Of a stretch of 64,000 nucleotides of DNA, positions 40,512 through 50,990 are shown piece by piece. This DNA is from JBCBGF01 sp039820585 (GTDB lineage Bacteria; Pseudomonadota; Alphaproteobacteria; Rhodobacterales; Rhodobacteraceae), in contig JBCBPV010000008.1 in the NCBI GenBank assembly GCA_039820585.1, forward strand, positions 1 through 64,000. Direction: 5' to 3'. The translations under genes and the position numbers were made by a program. Each line of letters starts with the position of its first letter. Position 1 is the first letter of the stretch. The notes under the pieces were generated by a model. It was not told the origin of the DNA. It saw only the letters and a program-made list of their open reading frames with translations, and ran no database searches.

Positions 40512-41165
40512 ATGATCGTTCGGAGCGAAAAAGCCGTCACGCTGGTGGGGCCCAGCGATGCTAGCCCACAGGATATTGAGAAATGCTTGACGCGGGCACC
40601 AACGCTAGTGGCTGCAGACGGTGGGGCGGCGGTCTTGGTGGGGCTGGGTCATCAGCCAGATGCGGTGATCGGGGATTTTGACAGCTTGCCACAGTCTGTG
40701 CGCCGCACCCTTGCGCCAGATCGGCTATTCTCTGTTTCCGAACAGGAAACCACGGATTTTGAGAAATGTCTGAGCGGAATCAACGCGCCCCTGATCCTGG
40801 CACTGGGGTTTACCGGGCGGCGACTGGACCACGAATTGGCCGTTTACAACGCGTTGACGCGCCACCCCGAGCGCCCGTGCATCGTGCTGGGCGTCTCGGA
40901 TCTCGTGTTCCTCGCACCTCGCAGCTTGGCGCTACAGCTTGAGATCGGCAGCCGTTTGTCGCTGTTCCCCATGGCGCCGGTAACAGGGCGCTCTACCGGG
41001 CTTGAATGGCCGATTGAGGGGCTGTCCTTCGCCCCGAACGGGCGCGTTGGCACATCGAACCGGGTGACGGGGCCCGTGCGCCTGTCGTTTGACGCCGATG
41101 CCATGCTTGTCATCCTCCCGCGGGCGGCGCTTGAGGCTGTTCTGTCGGCGTTATCCCCCGGCTAA
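40512..41165 (+). CDS. thiamine diphosphokinase
   Basis: The 217-residue protein has the TPK pattern: A-A-D-G-G-A-A-V-L for pyrophosphate and Mg binding, V-I-G-D-F-D-S-L, E-T-T-D-F-E-K-C-L, G-F-T-G-R-R-L-D-H, and the C-terminal S-T-G-L-E-W-P-I-E-G thiamine-binding loop. It makes thiamine diphosphate directly from thiamine and ATP. The last 56 bases overlap the convergent EamA gene. The upstream gap to the acidic-protein gene contains two GTTAATT repeats and two CACGTTAA repeats. Confidence 0.9.
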   Translation: MIVRSEKAVTLVGPSDASPQDIEKCLTRAPTLVAADGGAAVLVGLGHQPDAVIGDFDSLPQSVRRTLAPDRLFSVSEQETTDFEKCLSGINAPLILALGFTGRRLDHELAVYNALTRHPERPCIVLGVSDLVFLAPRSLALQLEIGSRLSLFPMAPVTGRSTGLEWPIEGLSFAPNGRVGTSNRVTGPVRLSFDADAMLVILPRAALEAVLSALSPG

Positions 41166-42045
41166 GCGCCCGTTCGCGAAAAACAATATACAGCCCTGCA
41201 GAGATCGTGATCGCGATCCCCGCCAGCGCAAGCCCGTTGGGAAAATCGCGAAACATCACCCATCCGACCACCGCTGCCACGGGAATCTCAAGGTATTGCA
41301 TCGGGGCCAATGTGCTGGCCGGCGCAAACCGCAGGCTCAGCGACATGATCAGATGTGCCAGCGTGCCCACGAGGCCCAGCGCCAGCAACAGCCACAGCAC
41401 CCGCACTGTCAAAACACCCGGCTCAATCCGGTCAAGCCCCAGCGCAAAGGCAATCCCCAGCGCAGGCAGCAGCACCGCAGAGGCCATCACCCCATTGATC
41501 GCTTGCAGGGAAATCGGATCAATGTCACGCGCGACCATCCGGGTGACCAGCATGAAGGCGGCGAAGATCACCGCCACGCCCAGCGGCAACAACGCAGGCG
41601 CGCCCACGCTGGCAAAGCTGGGCTGTATGACCAGAAGCGTGCCGATGAAGCCCACGATGCAGGCCACAATACGGCGGCTGCCCACCTCTTCGCCCAGAAT
41701 GAAATGGCCCATCAGCAACAGGATGAAGGGCATCACAAACGCAATGGCGATGGCATCGGCCAAGGGCAGGAACCGAAGCGCTGTAAACATCAGCGCGATC
41801 CCCGCAATATGCAGCGCGGTGCGCACCACCATCAACCGCCAATGCCGCCGCTCCAGCGACCAGGCCCCGGCGCGCAGCCCAAGGATGGGTGTCAGTATCG
41901 CGGCCTGAACGCCAAAGCGCACCACCAGCAGCACCAGAAGCGATACGGTTCCGCCAAGCAGCTTGGCCAGCGCGTCCGACATCGGCGCGACAACGCAGAA
42001 GCAAAGCATCAAAAGGATGCCAATCAAAGGCCGGTCTTCACGCAT
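41110..42045 (-). CDS. EamA-family DMT transporter
   Basis: The 311-residue protein has ten predicted helices arranged as two EamA repeats, with the family's early C-x-x-P-x-x-D-A-x-A-K pattern and a second-repeat P-M-Q-Y-L-E-I-P-V-A segment. It would export or import a small metabolite; the substrate is unknown. The start ATG 42045 lies 46 bases after dacB on the same strand. The 3' end overlaps the convergent TPK gene by 56 bases, and both reading frames look genuine there. Confidence 0.9.
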   Translation of the reverse strand: MREDRPLIGILLMLCFCVVAPMSDALAKLLGGTVSLLVLLVVRFGVQAAILTPILGLRAGAWSLERRHWRLMVVRTALHIAGIALMFTALRFLPLADAIAIAFVMPFILLLMGHFILGEEVGSRRIVACIVGFIGTLLVIQPSFASVGAPALLPLGVAVIFAAFMLVTRMVARDIDPISLQAINGVMASAVLLPALGIAFALGLDRIEPGVLTVRVLWLLLALGLVGTLAHLIMSLSLRFAPASTLAPMQYLEIPVAAVVGWVMFRDFPNGLALAGIAITISAGLYIVFRERALSRGITPTEQPQAPPAGG

Positions 42046-42091
42046 GGCCAGACCCTATCGGCGCACTCGTCCCGGCGCAAACGCTTGGGGT

Positions 42092-43570
42092 TTAGACGTT
42101 CTGCGACACCCAGCGGGTAATCAGGTCTTTTTGCAGTTGCCGCGCCCGGCGCGCCCACCCCCGCGCGCCCGGCGGGCGTTCGCGATTGGCCACCGGGATC
42201 GCATCGCGGCGGGGCATGTCAGCGCTGAAGATTGCGAAGGCCAGTGTGCGTTTGTCCGGCGCTTCGATGTAGCCCGCAAGCCCGCTGACGAAGTTCAGCG
42301 TGCCGGTTTTCGCCAGCACCTTGACCCCCGGTGCATCGACGCTGAGCTCTTTCAACAAAGGCTTCAGCCGGTCACCATCGCGTGCCGCCGCATGCAGGAT
42401 GCGCACCATATCAGGCGCCGTCACCCGTGCGCCGTAGCCAAGGCCCGAATGATCAATAAACCCGGTACTGCGCGTCCCCGCCTGCACCGCGAACCACTTG
42501 TTCATCTCACGCGCCGACCGGATCAGGCTGGGCGCGCGCACGCCGTCATGGCGCGTGGCGGTCAGACCCACCATCTCGGCCGTAAGGTTGGTGGAATATC
42601 GCAGCATCAACCGCAGCGTCTCGGCCAGCGGACGCCCCTCATGCACCGCCAGCACATCGCCCTTGATCGGCCCCACCGGGTCGGCCCCGCGGCGCAGCAC
42701 GATCCCGTGCGAGCGGGCCAGTGTCATGAACACATCGGCCGCGTATTCCGCGGGCCGGCTGACGGGCAACCACCGCGCCCCGTCGGTGCCCAGCGCCCGG
42801 CGCGCCACGGTCCAGCGATCCTGGTCGCGGGTGTGCTCGACCGCAAACACCGGCGACGATCGATCCACAATCTCCATCGACGCGACATCCACAGCGGGGC
42901 GATAGGTGCGCGCCCGCGCCTGCATGGTAATGTCATGGCCCTTCTTGGCCTTGCGCCACTCGAAATGCACACGGTTGAAGTTCAGGTTAAGGCCACTGAT
43001 CGCGGGGTTATAGGCCACCTGATCGGGCTGGTCGGGATCAATCCAGGGCAGCGACGGCGCGATGTCGTGGCGCACGCGGAAATGCCCCGTCACCTCGATC
43101 ACACCGGCCTCTTTCAGGGTTGCGGCCATCGCGCCCAGCGCATCGCTGTCCAGCGCGGGATCACCGCCACCGATCAGGATCAGGTCGCCATCAATCCGGC
43201 CCTTGACCACCGGCGCGGTCGCCACCAGCCGGGTGCGAAACCGGTAGTCTGGCCCCAGACGGTTCAGCGCGTACCAGGCCGTTGCCGCCTTCGCCACCGA
43301 CGCCGATGGCAGGCGTACACCCGGTTCATGCACCTCGATCATCTCACCCGTCGCCGCATCCGCCACGGCAAAGCCAATGGCCCCGCCAAGCCCAGCCTTC
43401 TCCAGCAGATCGGCATAGGGCGCAGGGGGCGCAGGCGCGGCCTGCACCGCGGGCACAGCCCCACGCGGAGGCGGGCGCAACGACACCTCGGGCGCGCGCG
43501 CCAGAACGGGCGTCGCGCCGCTCGCCAATAGTCCGGCAATCAGGCCGCGTCGTGAGATTTGTCTCGACAT
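42092..43570 (-). CDS. dacB: D-alanyl-D-alanine carboxypeptidase/endopeptidase (PBP4 type, S13)
   Basis: The 492-residue protein carries a twin-arginine signal (S-R-R-G-L-I-A-G). The active-site motifs are S-A-S-V-A-K (S-x-x-K), Y-S-T-N-L (S-x-N) and L-A-K-T-G-T-L-N-F (K-T-G), with the intervening domain of class C PBPs. It trims or cleaves peptidoglycan peptides in the periplasm. A Tat signal is unusual for a PBP4; the Sec-incompatible Arg pair is clearly present. It is divergent from a second EamA gene. Confidence 0.94.
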   Translation of the reverse strand: MSRQISRRGLIAGLLASGATPVLARAPEVSLRPPPRGAVPAVQAAPAPPAPYADLLEKAGLGGAIGFAVADAATGEMIEVHEPGVRLPSASVAKAATAWYALNRLGPDYRFRTRLVATAPVVKGRIDGDLILIGGGDPALDSDALGAMAATLKEAGVIEVTGHFRVRHDIAPSLPWIDPDQPDQVAYNPAISGLNLNFNRVHFEWRKAKKGHDITMQARARTYRPAVDVASMEIVDRSSPVFAVEHTRDQDRWTVARRALGTDGARWLPVSRPAEYAADVFMTLARSHGIVLRRGADPVGPIKGDVLAVHEGRPLAETLRLMLRYSTNLTAEMVGLTATRHDGVRAPSLIRSAREMNKWFAVQAGTRSTGFIDHSGLGYGARVTAPDMVRILHAAARDGDRLKPLLKELSVDAPGVKVLAKTGTLNFVSGLAGYIEAPDKRTLAFAIFSADMPRRDAIPVANRERPPGARGWARRARQLQKDLITRWVSQNV

Positions 43571-43616
43571 GCCGCGGAGTTAACCGCGCACCCCCACACC
43601 GATCAAGCATCAAGTG

Positions 43617-43630
43617 GCGTCAATTGACGC
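43617..43630. promoter_or_regulatory. 14-bp perfect palindrome between dacB and an EamA gene
   Basis: GCGTCAATTGACGC reads the same on both strands and lies 17 bases before the EamA start. It may be an operator; its right half includes TTGACG, a possible -35. Confidence 0.35.
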
Positions 43631-43647
43631 GGTGTTGCACGGCGGAT

Positions 43648-44493
43648 ATGGCGGCGGCCATGACCCGGGCAGCGCTGTTGATGATCGTGGGCATGTCCCT
43701 GATCCCCTTGGGTGACAGTGCCGCTAAGCTATTGGTAGAAAATCATAATGTGGCCACGCCGTTTATCGCCTGGTCGCGCTTTGCGCTGGGGGCGGTGTTG
43801 CTGATCCCGTTTCTGACAGCACGCGAAATTGATCGCGGTACGTTGCTGGATTGGCGCATTATCCTGCGCGGTGCCCTGATCGCCGGGGGAATCCTGTCGA
43901 TTCTCACCGCCCTGCGGACCGAGCCGTTGCCAAACGTCTTCGCGGCCTTCTTTGTCGGACCGGTGATCTCATACGTCCTGTCGATCCTGCTTTTGGGGGA
44001 ACGGGTCAGTGTCCTGCGGTCGCTTTTGCTGGGCGTGGGTTTTGTGGGTGTGCTTTTGGTGGTGCGCCCGGGCTTCGGAATGACACCGGGGCTAGGCTTC
44101 GCGGTGCTCGCAGGGTGCTTTTACGCGGGCTATTTGACGGCCAGCCGTTGGCTTGCTGGGGTGGCCGCCCCGCGCACGCTGCTCTTGGCGCAACTGGTGA
44201 CCGGGGCCGTGCTGCTGGCGCCCTTCGGCCTGCTGTTCTGGCCCGAGCTGTCGATACCTGCGGCCCTGCTGGTGGGTCTTAGCGCCGCAGCGTCCATGGC
44301 CGGAAACTACCTACTGGTCATCGCCTACGGGATCGCGCCCGCCACCCGTTTGGCGCCGTTCGTGTATTTTCAGCTGATCGCAGCCGTTGTTTTCGGCTGG
44401 ACGATCTTTGGCGACCTGCCGGATACCATGACATGGGCAGGCATCGGCCTTTTGGTCGCCTCCGGCTTCGCCACGCTCGCCCTGCGGCGCTAA
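43648..44493 (+). CDS. EamA-family DMT transporter
   Basis: The 281-residue protein has ten predicted helices. The first repeat opens M-I-V-G-M-S-L-I-P-L-G-D-S-A-A-K-L-L, and the second has M-A-G-N-Y-L-L-V-I-A-Y with the conserved A-x-P-F-V-Y-F-Q. ATGs at 43648 and 43660 are both possible; the family pattern fits either. It overlaps the convergent nadD by four bases. Substrate not predictable. Confidence 0.9.
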   Translation: MAAAMTRAALLMIVGMSLIPLGDSAAKLLVENHNVATPFIAWSRFALGAVLLIPFLTAREIDRGTLLDWRIILRGALIAGGILSILTALRTEPLPNVFAAFFVGPVISYVLSILLLGERVSVLRSLLLGVGFVGVLLVVRPGFGMTPGLGFAVLAGCFYAGYLTASRWLAGVAAPRTLLLAQLVTGAVLLAPFGLLFWPELSIPAALLVGLSAAASMAGNYLLVIAYGIAPATRLAPFVYFQLIAAVVFGWTIFGDLPDTMTWAGIGLLVASGFATLALRR

Positions 44494-45095
44494 CGCGTCC
44501 ACTCGCCCTTGGCGCGGATCGCGGTCGAGGATGAGTTATCGAGCGGCACATTCACGAAACACCAAGCCGGTGCATCCGACACCGTAAGCCGCGCCGCCTC
44601 ACGCCCGCGCAAGCGAAACCGCCGGTACTTGCCCGCCGCCACCGACATCCGCGCCGAAATGCGCTGGCCCGGCCTCGCAATCACGCCCACCGGCACCGAC
44701 CGCATGATCCATTCCCACCGGTCCCAGTGGTGAAAGCCCGCCAGGTTATCCGCCCCCATCAGCCAGACAAACCTCACACCGGGATAGTGCGCCATCAGCT
44801 GTTCCAATGTCTCGGCGGTGTAGCGCGTGCCAAGCCGCGCCTCGACATCCGTGACCACGACATCGGGGTGATCAACCAGGTCACGCGCGGCCCCCATGCG
44901 CTGCTCCAAAGGCGCCGGACCCCGCGCCTTCAGCGGATTGCCCGGCGACACCAGCCACCAGACACGGTCCAGACCGAACCGTTTCAGCGCTTCGCGCGTG
45001 ATGTGGACATGCCCGCCATGGGGCGGGTCGAACGAGCCACCAAGCAAACCGATTACCATCCCCGGGCGCGCGACGGGCAGACCTGGCATGTTCAT
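44490..45095 (-). CDS. nadD: nicotinate-nucleotide adenylyltransferase
   Basis: The 201-residue protein contains the adenylyltransferase motif G-G-S-F-D-P-P-H-G-G-H near residue 19 and the closing S-S-S-T-A-I-R, plus the M-G-A-D-N-L-A-G-F-H-H-W segment typical of NadD. It makes deamido-NAD from nicotinate mononucleotide and ATP. In-frame Mets at positions 3 and 13 make the exact start uncertain. It lies convergent with the EamA gene. Confidence 0.95.
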   Translation of the reverse strand: MNMPGLPVARPGMVIGLLGGSFDPPHGGHVHITREALKRFGLDRVWWLVSPGNPLKARGPAPLEQRMGAARDLVDHPDVVVTDVEARLGTRYTAETLEQLMAHYPGVRFVWLMGADNLAGFHHWDRWEWIMRSVPVGVIARPGQRISARMSVAAGKYRRFRLRGREAARLTVSDAPAWCFVNVPLDNSSSTAIRAKGEWTR

Positions 45096-45159
45096 TCTGG
45101 GGTCCCCCGCCCGTCCCTTGGCCGCTTTCCTAGCAAAAGCAGCGGTCTATGGAAATGGC

Positions 45160-46533
45160 TCAGCAGTTGGGGATGTTCACCGCCAGCCCGCCCAGCGAGG
45201 TTTCCTTGTACTTCTCGCTCATATCCTCACCGGTTTGGCGCATCGTCTCAATACAGGCATCCAGTGGCACCAGATGCGTCCCGTCCCCGCGCAGCGACAG
45301 CGACGCCGCCGACACCGCCTTGATCGCGCCCAGCCCGTTGCGCTCAATACACGGCACCTGCACCAACCCGCGCGCCGGGTCACAGGTCATGCCCAGATGA
45401 TGTTCCAACGCGATCTCGGCTGCATTCTCAACCTGCTCAGGCGTCCCGTCCAGCACCGCGCACAGCCCTGCGGCAGCCATCGCGCTGGCCGATCCAACCT
45501 CCGCCTGACACCCACACTCCGCCCCGCTGATCGAGGCGTTGTGCTTGACCAGCCCACCGATCGCGGCGGCGGTCAGCAAGAACTCACCCACCCGACCGCG
45601 CGAGGCGCTCGGAACGTGGTCGAGGTAGTATTTGATCGTCGCAGGCACCACACCCGCCGCCCCGTTCGTGGGCGCAGTAACCACCTGCCCCCCCGCGGCG
45701 TTTTCCTCGTTCACCGCCATCGCATAGGTGCTGATCCAGTCATTTATCGTATGCGGCGCTGTTAGATTGCGCCCCCTCTCGGCCATCAGCGCCTCATGGA
45801 TCCCTTGCGCCCGGCGCTTCACCTTCAGACCACCTGGCAGGATCCCCTCACCTTCCAAACCACGCGCGATGCAGTCATCCATCACCACCCAAAGCCGATC
45901 CATCCCGCGGTCAAGCGCCACGGCATCCATGCGCGACAATTCGTTGATGCGCTTCAATTCGGCAATGTTCTTGCCTGTCTCGGCACACATATCCAGCATC
46001 TCAGCGGCAGAGTGGAACGGAAACGGGACCGGCGGGCCGTCATCGGTGTTCTTGCCCGACGCCAATTCATCCCCGGTCATCACAAAGCCGCCGCCAACCG
46101 AATAATACGTCTCTTGCGCGATCACATCGCCCTGCTTGTCCGTCGCCATCAGGATCATCCCGTTGGCATGGCCGGGCAAAGGCGGGCCATAGTCAAAGAC
46201 CACATCCGCCTCGGGATCAAACCGCAACGGCCCCAGGCCCTCTGGCGTGACCTCCTTGGTCTTCCGGATCTCATCCAGCGCAGCCTCGGCCTTCGCAGCC
46301 TCATAGCTCTCCGGCAAAAACCCCGCGAGGCCCAGGATCACCGCCCGGTCCGTGGCATGCCCGACCCCTGTGAACGCAAGCGAGCCATGCAGCCGGGCCT
46401 GCACCCCTGCAGGCGTAAAGGGCGAGGCGCGCACGCTATCAAGAAACCGCGCAGCCGCCACCATCGGCCCCATCGTGTGGGACGACGACGGGCCGATGCC
46501 TACCTTGAACATATCAAAGACCGATAAGAACAT
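45160..46533 (-). CDS. sdaA: L-serine dehydratase (single chain, [4Fe-4S])
   Basis: From ATG 46533 (GGAG seven bases upstream) the product is 457 residues. The beta domain begins F-D-M-F-K-V-G-I-G-P-S-S-S-H-T. The alpha domain carries the iron-sulfur Cys set in C-G-C-Q-A-E-V-G and the later M-T-C-D-P and V-P-C-I-E-R-N. It deaminates serine to pyruvate and ammonia. A GTG two codons earlier is possible but lacks spacing. It is divergent from rpiA across 195 bases in which no clear regulatory site was seen. Confidence 0.95.
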   Translation of the reverse strand: MFLSVFDMFKVGIGPSSSHTMGPMVAAARFLDSVRASPFTPAGVQARLHGSLAFTGVGHATDRAVILGLAGFLPESYEAAKAEAALDEIRKTKEVTPEGLGPLRFDPEADVVFDYGPPLPGHANGMILMATDKQGDVIAQETYYSVGGGFVMTGDELASGKNTDDGPPVPFPFHSAAEMLDMCAETGKNIAELKRINELSRMDAVALDRGMDRLWVVMDDCIARGLEGEGILPGGLKVKRRAQGIHEALMAERGRNLTAPHTINDWISTYAMAVNEENAAGGQVVTAPTNGAAGVVPATIKYYLDHVPSASRGRVGEFLLTAAAIGGLVKHNASISGAECGCQAEVGSASAMAAAGLCAVLDGTPEQVENAAEIALEHHLGMTCDPARGLVQVPCIERNGLGAIKAVSAASLSLRGDGTHLVPLDACIETMRQTGEDMSEKYKETSLGGLAVNIPNC

Positions 46534-46728
46534 GCGCACACTCCGCTAATCCCTTGTGATGTGGGGCAAGCGCCGGCCCCGGTCCATCCCCAAAGCGACA
46601 TTTGGCCCTTCGCCTCTGACACAGCCTCAGCAGACCAAGACGGATTTCAGACAAAAATCATCTGCCCCCCTCGCACCCGCCTGACAGCCCGCCTATAAGC
46701 GTCGCCAACCCTGCCGGAGTCGCGCCAG

Positions 46729-47517
46729 ATGCCCCAGAACCTGTCCCCCATCGACACCGCCAAATTCGTCGCGGCGAAACGGGCGTGCGACTATGTCGAA
46801 TCGGGGATGCGCGTGGGGCTGGGCACCGGATCGACGGCGGCCTGGCTGGTGCGCTGCCTGGGCGATCTGGTCCGCGATGACGGACTTCAGATCACCGGCG
46901 TGCCGACGTCCACCCGCACCGCCGAACTGGCCCGCGATGTGGGGATCAAGATCACCACATTGGATGAGGCCAAGTGGCTCGACGTCACAATCGACGGCGC
47001 GGATGAGTTTGATGGCGAGTTGAACCTGATCAAGGGCGGCGGCGGTGCGCTCTTGCAGGAAAAGATCGTGGCCACCGCAAGCGATCAGATGATCGTCATC
47101 GCCGACAAGACCAAGCAGGTCGAAACGCTGGGCGCCTTCCCCCTGCCGGTTGAGGTGATCCCCTTTGGCTGGCAGACGACCAAGGCGCTGCTCGAAGAAA
47201 CGCTGTCCTCGCTGGACGTGCTGGGCGAAACCTCCAATCTCCGGATGAACGGCGAAAGCCCTTACGTGACCGATGAAGGCAACTATATCCTCGATCTGCA
47301 TCTGGGCCGGATCGGCAATGCGCGTCAGTTCGGCATCGTGATCAACCAGATCCCCGGCATCGTGGAAAACGGTCTGTTCATCGACATCTGCGACGTGGTG
47401 ATCGTGGGTCACGGCGACGGCCGGGTTGAGGTGCAGGACATCAACTCTGGCACCACAGAAAAATCGGTTGTTGATTTCATTGATACCGAAAACCTGTTCA
47501 CCGATCTGGCTGAGTGA
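46729..47517 (+). CDS. rpiA: ribose-5-phosphate isomerase A
   Basis: The 262-residue protein has the RpiA signature set: G-L-G-T-G-S-T-A-A-W, the catalytic D-G-A-D-E (active-site Asp and Glu around residue 88), K-G-G-G-G-A-L-L-Q-E-K and a late F-I-D-I-C-D-V-V strand. It interconverts ribose 5-phosphate and ribulose 5-phosphate in the pentose phosphate and Calvin pathways. It is followed four bases later by gor, so both probably share a message. Confidence 0.96.
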   Translation: MPQNLSPIDTAKFVAAKRACDYVESGMRVGLGTGSTAAWLVRCLGDLVRDDGLQITGVPTSTRTAELARDVGIKITTLDEAKWLDVTIDGADEFDGELNLIKGGGGALLQEKIVATASDQMIVIADKTKQVETLGAFPLPVEVIPFGWQTTKALLEETLSSLDVLGETSNLRMNGESPYVTDEGNYILDLHLGRIGNARQFGIVINQIPGIVENGLFIDICDVVIVGHGDGRVEVQDINSGTTEKSVVDFIDTENLFTDLAE

Positions 47518-47521
47518 CCGC

Positions 47522-48880
47522 ATGGGTTTCGACTACGACCTCTTTGTGATCGGCGGCGGCTCGGGCGGCGTGCGCGCGGCCCGGATCGCCTCGTCCGAGG
47601 GCAAGGCAAAGGTCGCCATAGCCGAAGAAAGCCGGATGGGCGGCACCTGCGTGATCCGGGGCTGTGTACCGAAGAAACTGATGGTCTTCGCCAGCGGATA
47701 TCGCCAGCGGATGGCCGATGCCGCCGCCTATGGCTGGGATGTCAGCACAGGCGCCTTCGACTGGACCAGGTTCCGCACGCATCTGCACAGTGAACTTGGC
47801 CGATTGGAACAGATCTATCGCGACAACCTGACCAAAGCGGGTGTTGAGATCTTTGATTGTCGCGCCACGGTCGCCGACCCCCACACGGTAGCGTTGGCGG
47901 ATGGCAAGACCGTGACGGCCAAGCATATCCTCGTCGCCGTCGGCGGGCACCCGGTGTTCCCCGATGCCCGGGCGAAGGACTGCGGGATCTCCTCCAACGA
48001 TATCTTCCACTTGGACACGTTGCCCAAGCGCCTGCTGATCATCGGCGGTGGCTATATCGCGTGTGAGTTCGCGGGCATCTTCAACGGCTTCGGCACCCAG
48101 GTCACGCAACTCTATCGCGGCGCACAGATCCTGCGCGGGTTCGACGAAGAAGCGCGCGGGTTGATCGCCGAAGGCATGCGCCAGAACGGCGTTGATCTGC
48201 ACGTGGGCACCACGATCCTAGAGATGGAGCCGCGTGAAGGTGGCACCTGGGTCAAATGCTCAAACGGGTTGGAAGCGGTCTATGATCAGATCCTGTTTGC
48301 CACCGGACGCGATCCCAACACCGCCGGACTGGGGCTGGAGGAAGCGGGCGTCAAGATGGGGCGGCGCGGCGAGGTGATCGTCGATGCCTACAGCCAGACC
48401 AACATCCCCTCGATCTTCGCAGTGGGCGACGTTACCGACCGGATCAACCTGACACCGGTTGCCATTCGCGAAGGCCACGCCTTCGCCGACACGATCTTTG
48501 GCGGCAACAAACGCGCCATGGATCACGATCTCGTGGCCAGCGCGGTCTTTACCCAGCCCGAATACGGCTGCGTCGGCATGACGGAAGAAGAGGCGCGCGA
48601 AGACTACAAGATCGACGTCTACTGTACCTCGTTCCGCCCGATGCAAACGGCCTTCATCGGCCAGCCCGACCGGGTGTTGTTTAAACTCGTGGTGGATCAA
48701 GACACTCGGCGTGTCCTGGGCTGCCATATCGTCGCGGATGGCGCGGGTGAGTTGATCCAACTGGCCGCGGTCGCGGTCAAGATGGGGGCCACAAAGGAAG
48801 ACTTTGACCGCACCGTGGCCGTTCATCCGACGATTTCCGAAGAACTTGTGACAATGCGTGTCCCAGTGAGAACTGCTTGA
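47522..48880 (+). CDS. gor: glutathione-disulfide reductase
   Basis: The 452-residue flavoprotein has the FAD motif G-G-G-S-G-G-V, the redox disulfide C-V-I-R-G-C-V-P-K-K, the NAD(P) fold G-G-G-Y-I-A-C-E-F-A-G and the C-terminal dimer His in A-V-H-P-T-I-S-E-E. It keeps glutathione reduced with NADPH and so complements gshB and the GST in this window. The start ATG 47522 lies four bases after rpiA, so translation coupling is likely; longer upstream frames overlap rpiA and look spurious. Confidence 0.95.
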   Translation: MGFDYDLFVIGGGSGGVRAARIASSEGKAKVAIAEESRMGGTCVIRGCVPKKLMVFASGYRQRMADAAAYGWDVSTGAFDWTRFRTHLHSELGRLEQIYRDNLTKAGVEIFDCRATVADPHTVALADGKTVTAKHILVAVGGHPVFPDARAKDCGISSNDIFHLDTLPKRLLIIGGGYIACEFAGIFNGFGTQVTQLYRGAQILRGFDEEARGLIAEGMRQNGVDLHVGTTILEMEPREGGTWVKCSNGLEAVYDQILFATGRDPNTAGLGLEEAGVKMGRRGEVIVDAYSQTNIPSIFAVGDVTDRINLTPVAIREGHAFADTIFGGNKRAMDHDLVASAVFTQPEYGCVGMTEEEAREDYKIDVYCTSFRPMQTAFIGQPDRVLFKLVVDQDTRRVLGCHIVADGAGELIQLAAVAVKMGATKEDFDRTVAVHPTISEELVTMRVPVRTA

Positions 48881-48946
48881 AATATCGGGTTGAGCACACA
48901 ATTAGCACAGTGACCAAGACCTGACCGACAAAGGAATAGAACCTCG

Positions 48947-50098
48947 ATGGCCAGCAATAACGGCGGACCCTGGGGCGGCGGCCCACGCGGCGGCGGCTCG
49001 AACGGCGGCGGTGACAATCGCGGTGGCGGGCGGCGGCCCGGCGGCGACGGCCCGCAAATCCCCGAAATCGACGAGATCATGAAAAAGGGCCAGGAACAGC
49101 TGCGCGTCCTGATGGGCGGTCGCGGCGGTACTGGCCGCAATGGCGGCGATGGGCAGGGCCCGGGATTTTCCCGCGGCACCATCCTTTTCGGCCTCATCGC
49201 GGTCGTAGGCTTGTGGGCGTTCAACTCGTTCTACTCCGTCCGGCCGGAAGAACAGTCGGTTGAGCTGTTCCTGGGGGAATTCAGCGCCGTGGGTAACCCG
49301 GGCCTGAACTTCGCACCCTGGCCCCTTGTCACATACGAGGTGATCCCGGTGACGCGAGAGCAGTCCGAAGACATCGGCACCGGACGCTCCGGTTCGTCGG
49401 GCGGAGATGGCCTGATGCTGACAACGGACGAAAACATCGTCGACATCGACTTCCAGGTGGTCTGGAACATCAACGATCCCGCCATGTTCCTGTTCAACCT
49501 GCGCGATCCCCGCGAAACGGTCCGCGCAGTGTCCGAGGCGGCCATGCGCGAGATTATCGCAGGCTCGGAACTTGCCCCGATCCTCAACCGCGACCGTGGT
49601 TTGATTGAATCGACCGCGCAAGAGCTGATCCAATCGACGCTCGACAGTTATCAGTCGGGCATCAACATCGTCCGGGTCAACCTCGACAAGTCGGACCCGC
49701 CCAGCGAAGTGATCGACGCTTTCCGCGAAGTGCAGGCGGCCGAGCAGGAACGCGACCGGCTTGAGCGGACGGCAGACGCCTATGCCAACCGGGTTCTCGC
49801 CGGGGCCCGTGGTGAAGCCGCGCAGGTCCTTGAAGAATCCGAGGCCTACCGCGCCCGCGTCGTCAACGAAGCCCAGGGTGAGGCCAGCCGCTTCCTCGCG
49901 GTGCTCGGCGAATACCAACTCGCGCCCGAGGTCACGCGCAAGCGTTTGTACCTCGAAACGCTGGAACGGGTTCTCGGTGACGTCGACAAGATCATCCTGG
50001 ATGAGAACTCGGGCAGCAACGGTGGCCAGGGCGTGGTGCCCTACCTGCCCTTGAACGAACTCCGCCGTCCCGCGGCGACCGCACAGCAGGGGAACTGA
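48947..50098 (+). CDS. hflK: HflK, FtsH-modulating SPFH/prohibitin protein
   Basis: The 383-residue protein has a Gly/Asn/Arg-rich N-terminus (~residues 1-70), one membrane helix (about 83-99) and an SPFH/band-7 domain starting S-V-R-P-E-E-Q-S-V-E, then a coiled coil ending in Gln/Asn-rich sequence. HflK and HflC form a large cage around the FtsH protease in the inner membrane. CTTGAAA at 48876-48882 resembles a sigma-32 -35 but the -10 is weak. AAAGGA lies 12 bases before the ATG. It leads hflC by one base. Confidence 0.95.
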   Translation: MASNNGGPWGGGPRGGGSNGGGDNRGGGRRPGGDGPQIPEIDEIMKKGQEQLRVLMGGRGGTGRNGGDGQGPGFSRGTILFGLIAVVGLWAFNSFYSVRPEEQSVELFLGEFSAVGNPGLNFAPWPLVTYEVIPVTREQSEDIGTGRSGSSGGDGLMLTTDENIVDIDFQVVWNINDPAMFLFNLRDPRETVRAVSEAAMREIIAGSELAPILNRDRGLIESTAQELIQSTLDSYQSGINIVRVNLDKSDPPSEVIDAFREVQAAEQERDRLERTADAYANRVLAGARGEAAQVLEESEAYRARVVNEAQGEASRFLAVLGEYQLAPEVTRKRLYLETLERVLGDVDKIILDENSGSNGGQGVVPYLPLNELRRPAATAQQGN

Positions 50099-50099
50099 T

Positions 50100-50989
<890 letters not shown>

Positions 50990-50990
<1 letters not shown>

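Noticed and set aside
41963..43531. 522-codon plus-strand frame across dacB
   Set aside because: Antisense shadow of dacB, whose catalytic motifs on the minus strand are complete.
48876..48910. sigma-32-like promoter before hflK
   Set aside because: CTTGAAA is present but the following -10 (ACACAATT area) fits CCCCATNT poorly; not claimed as a promoter.
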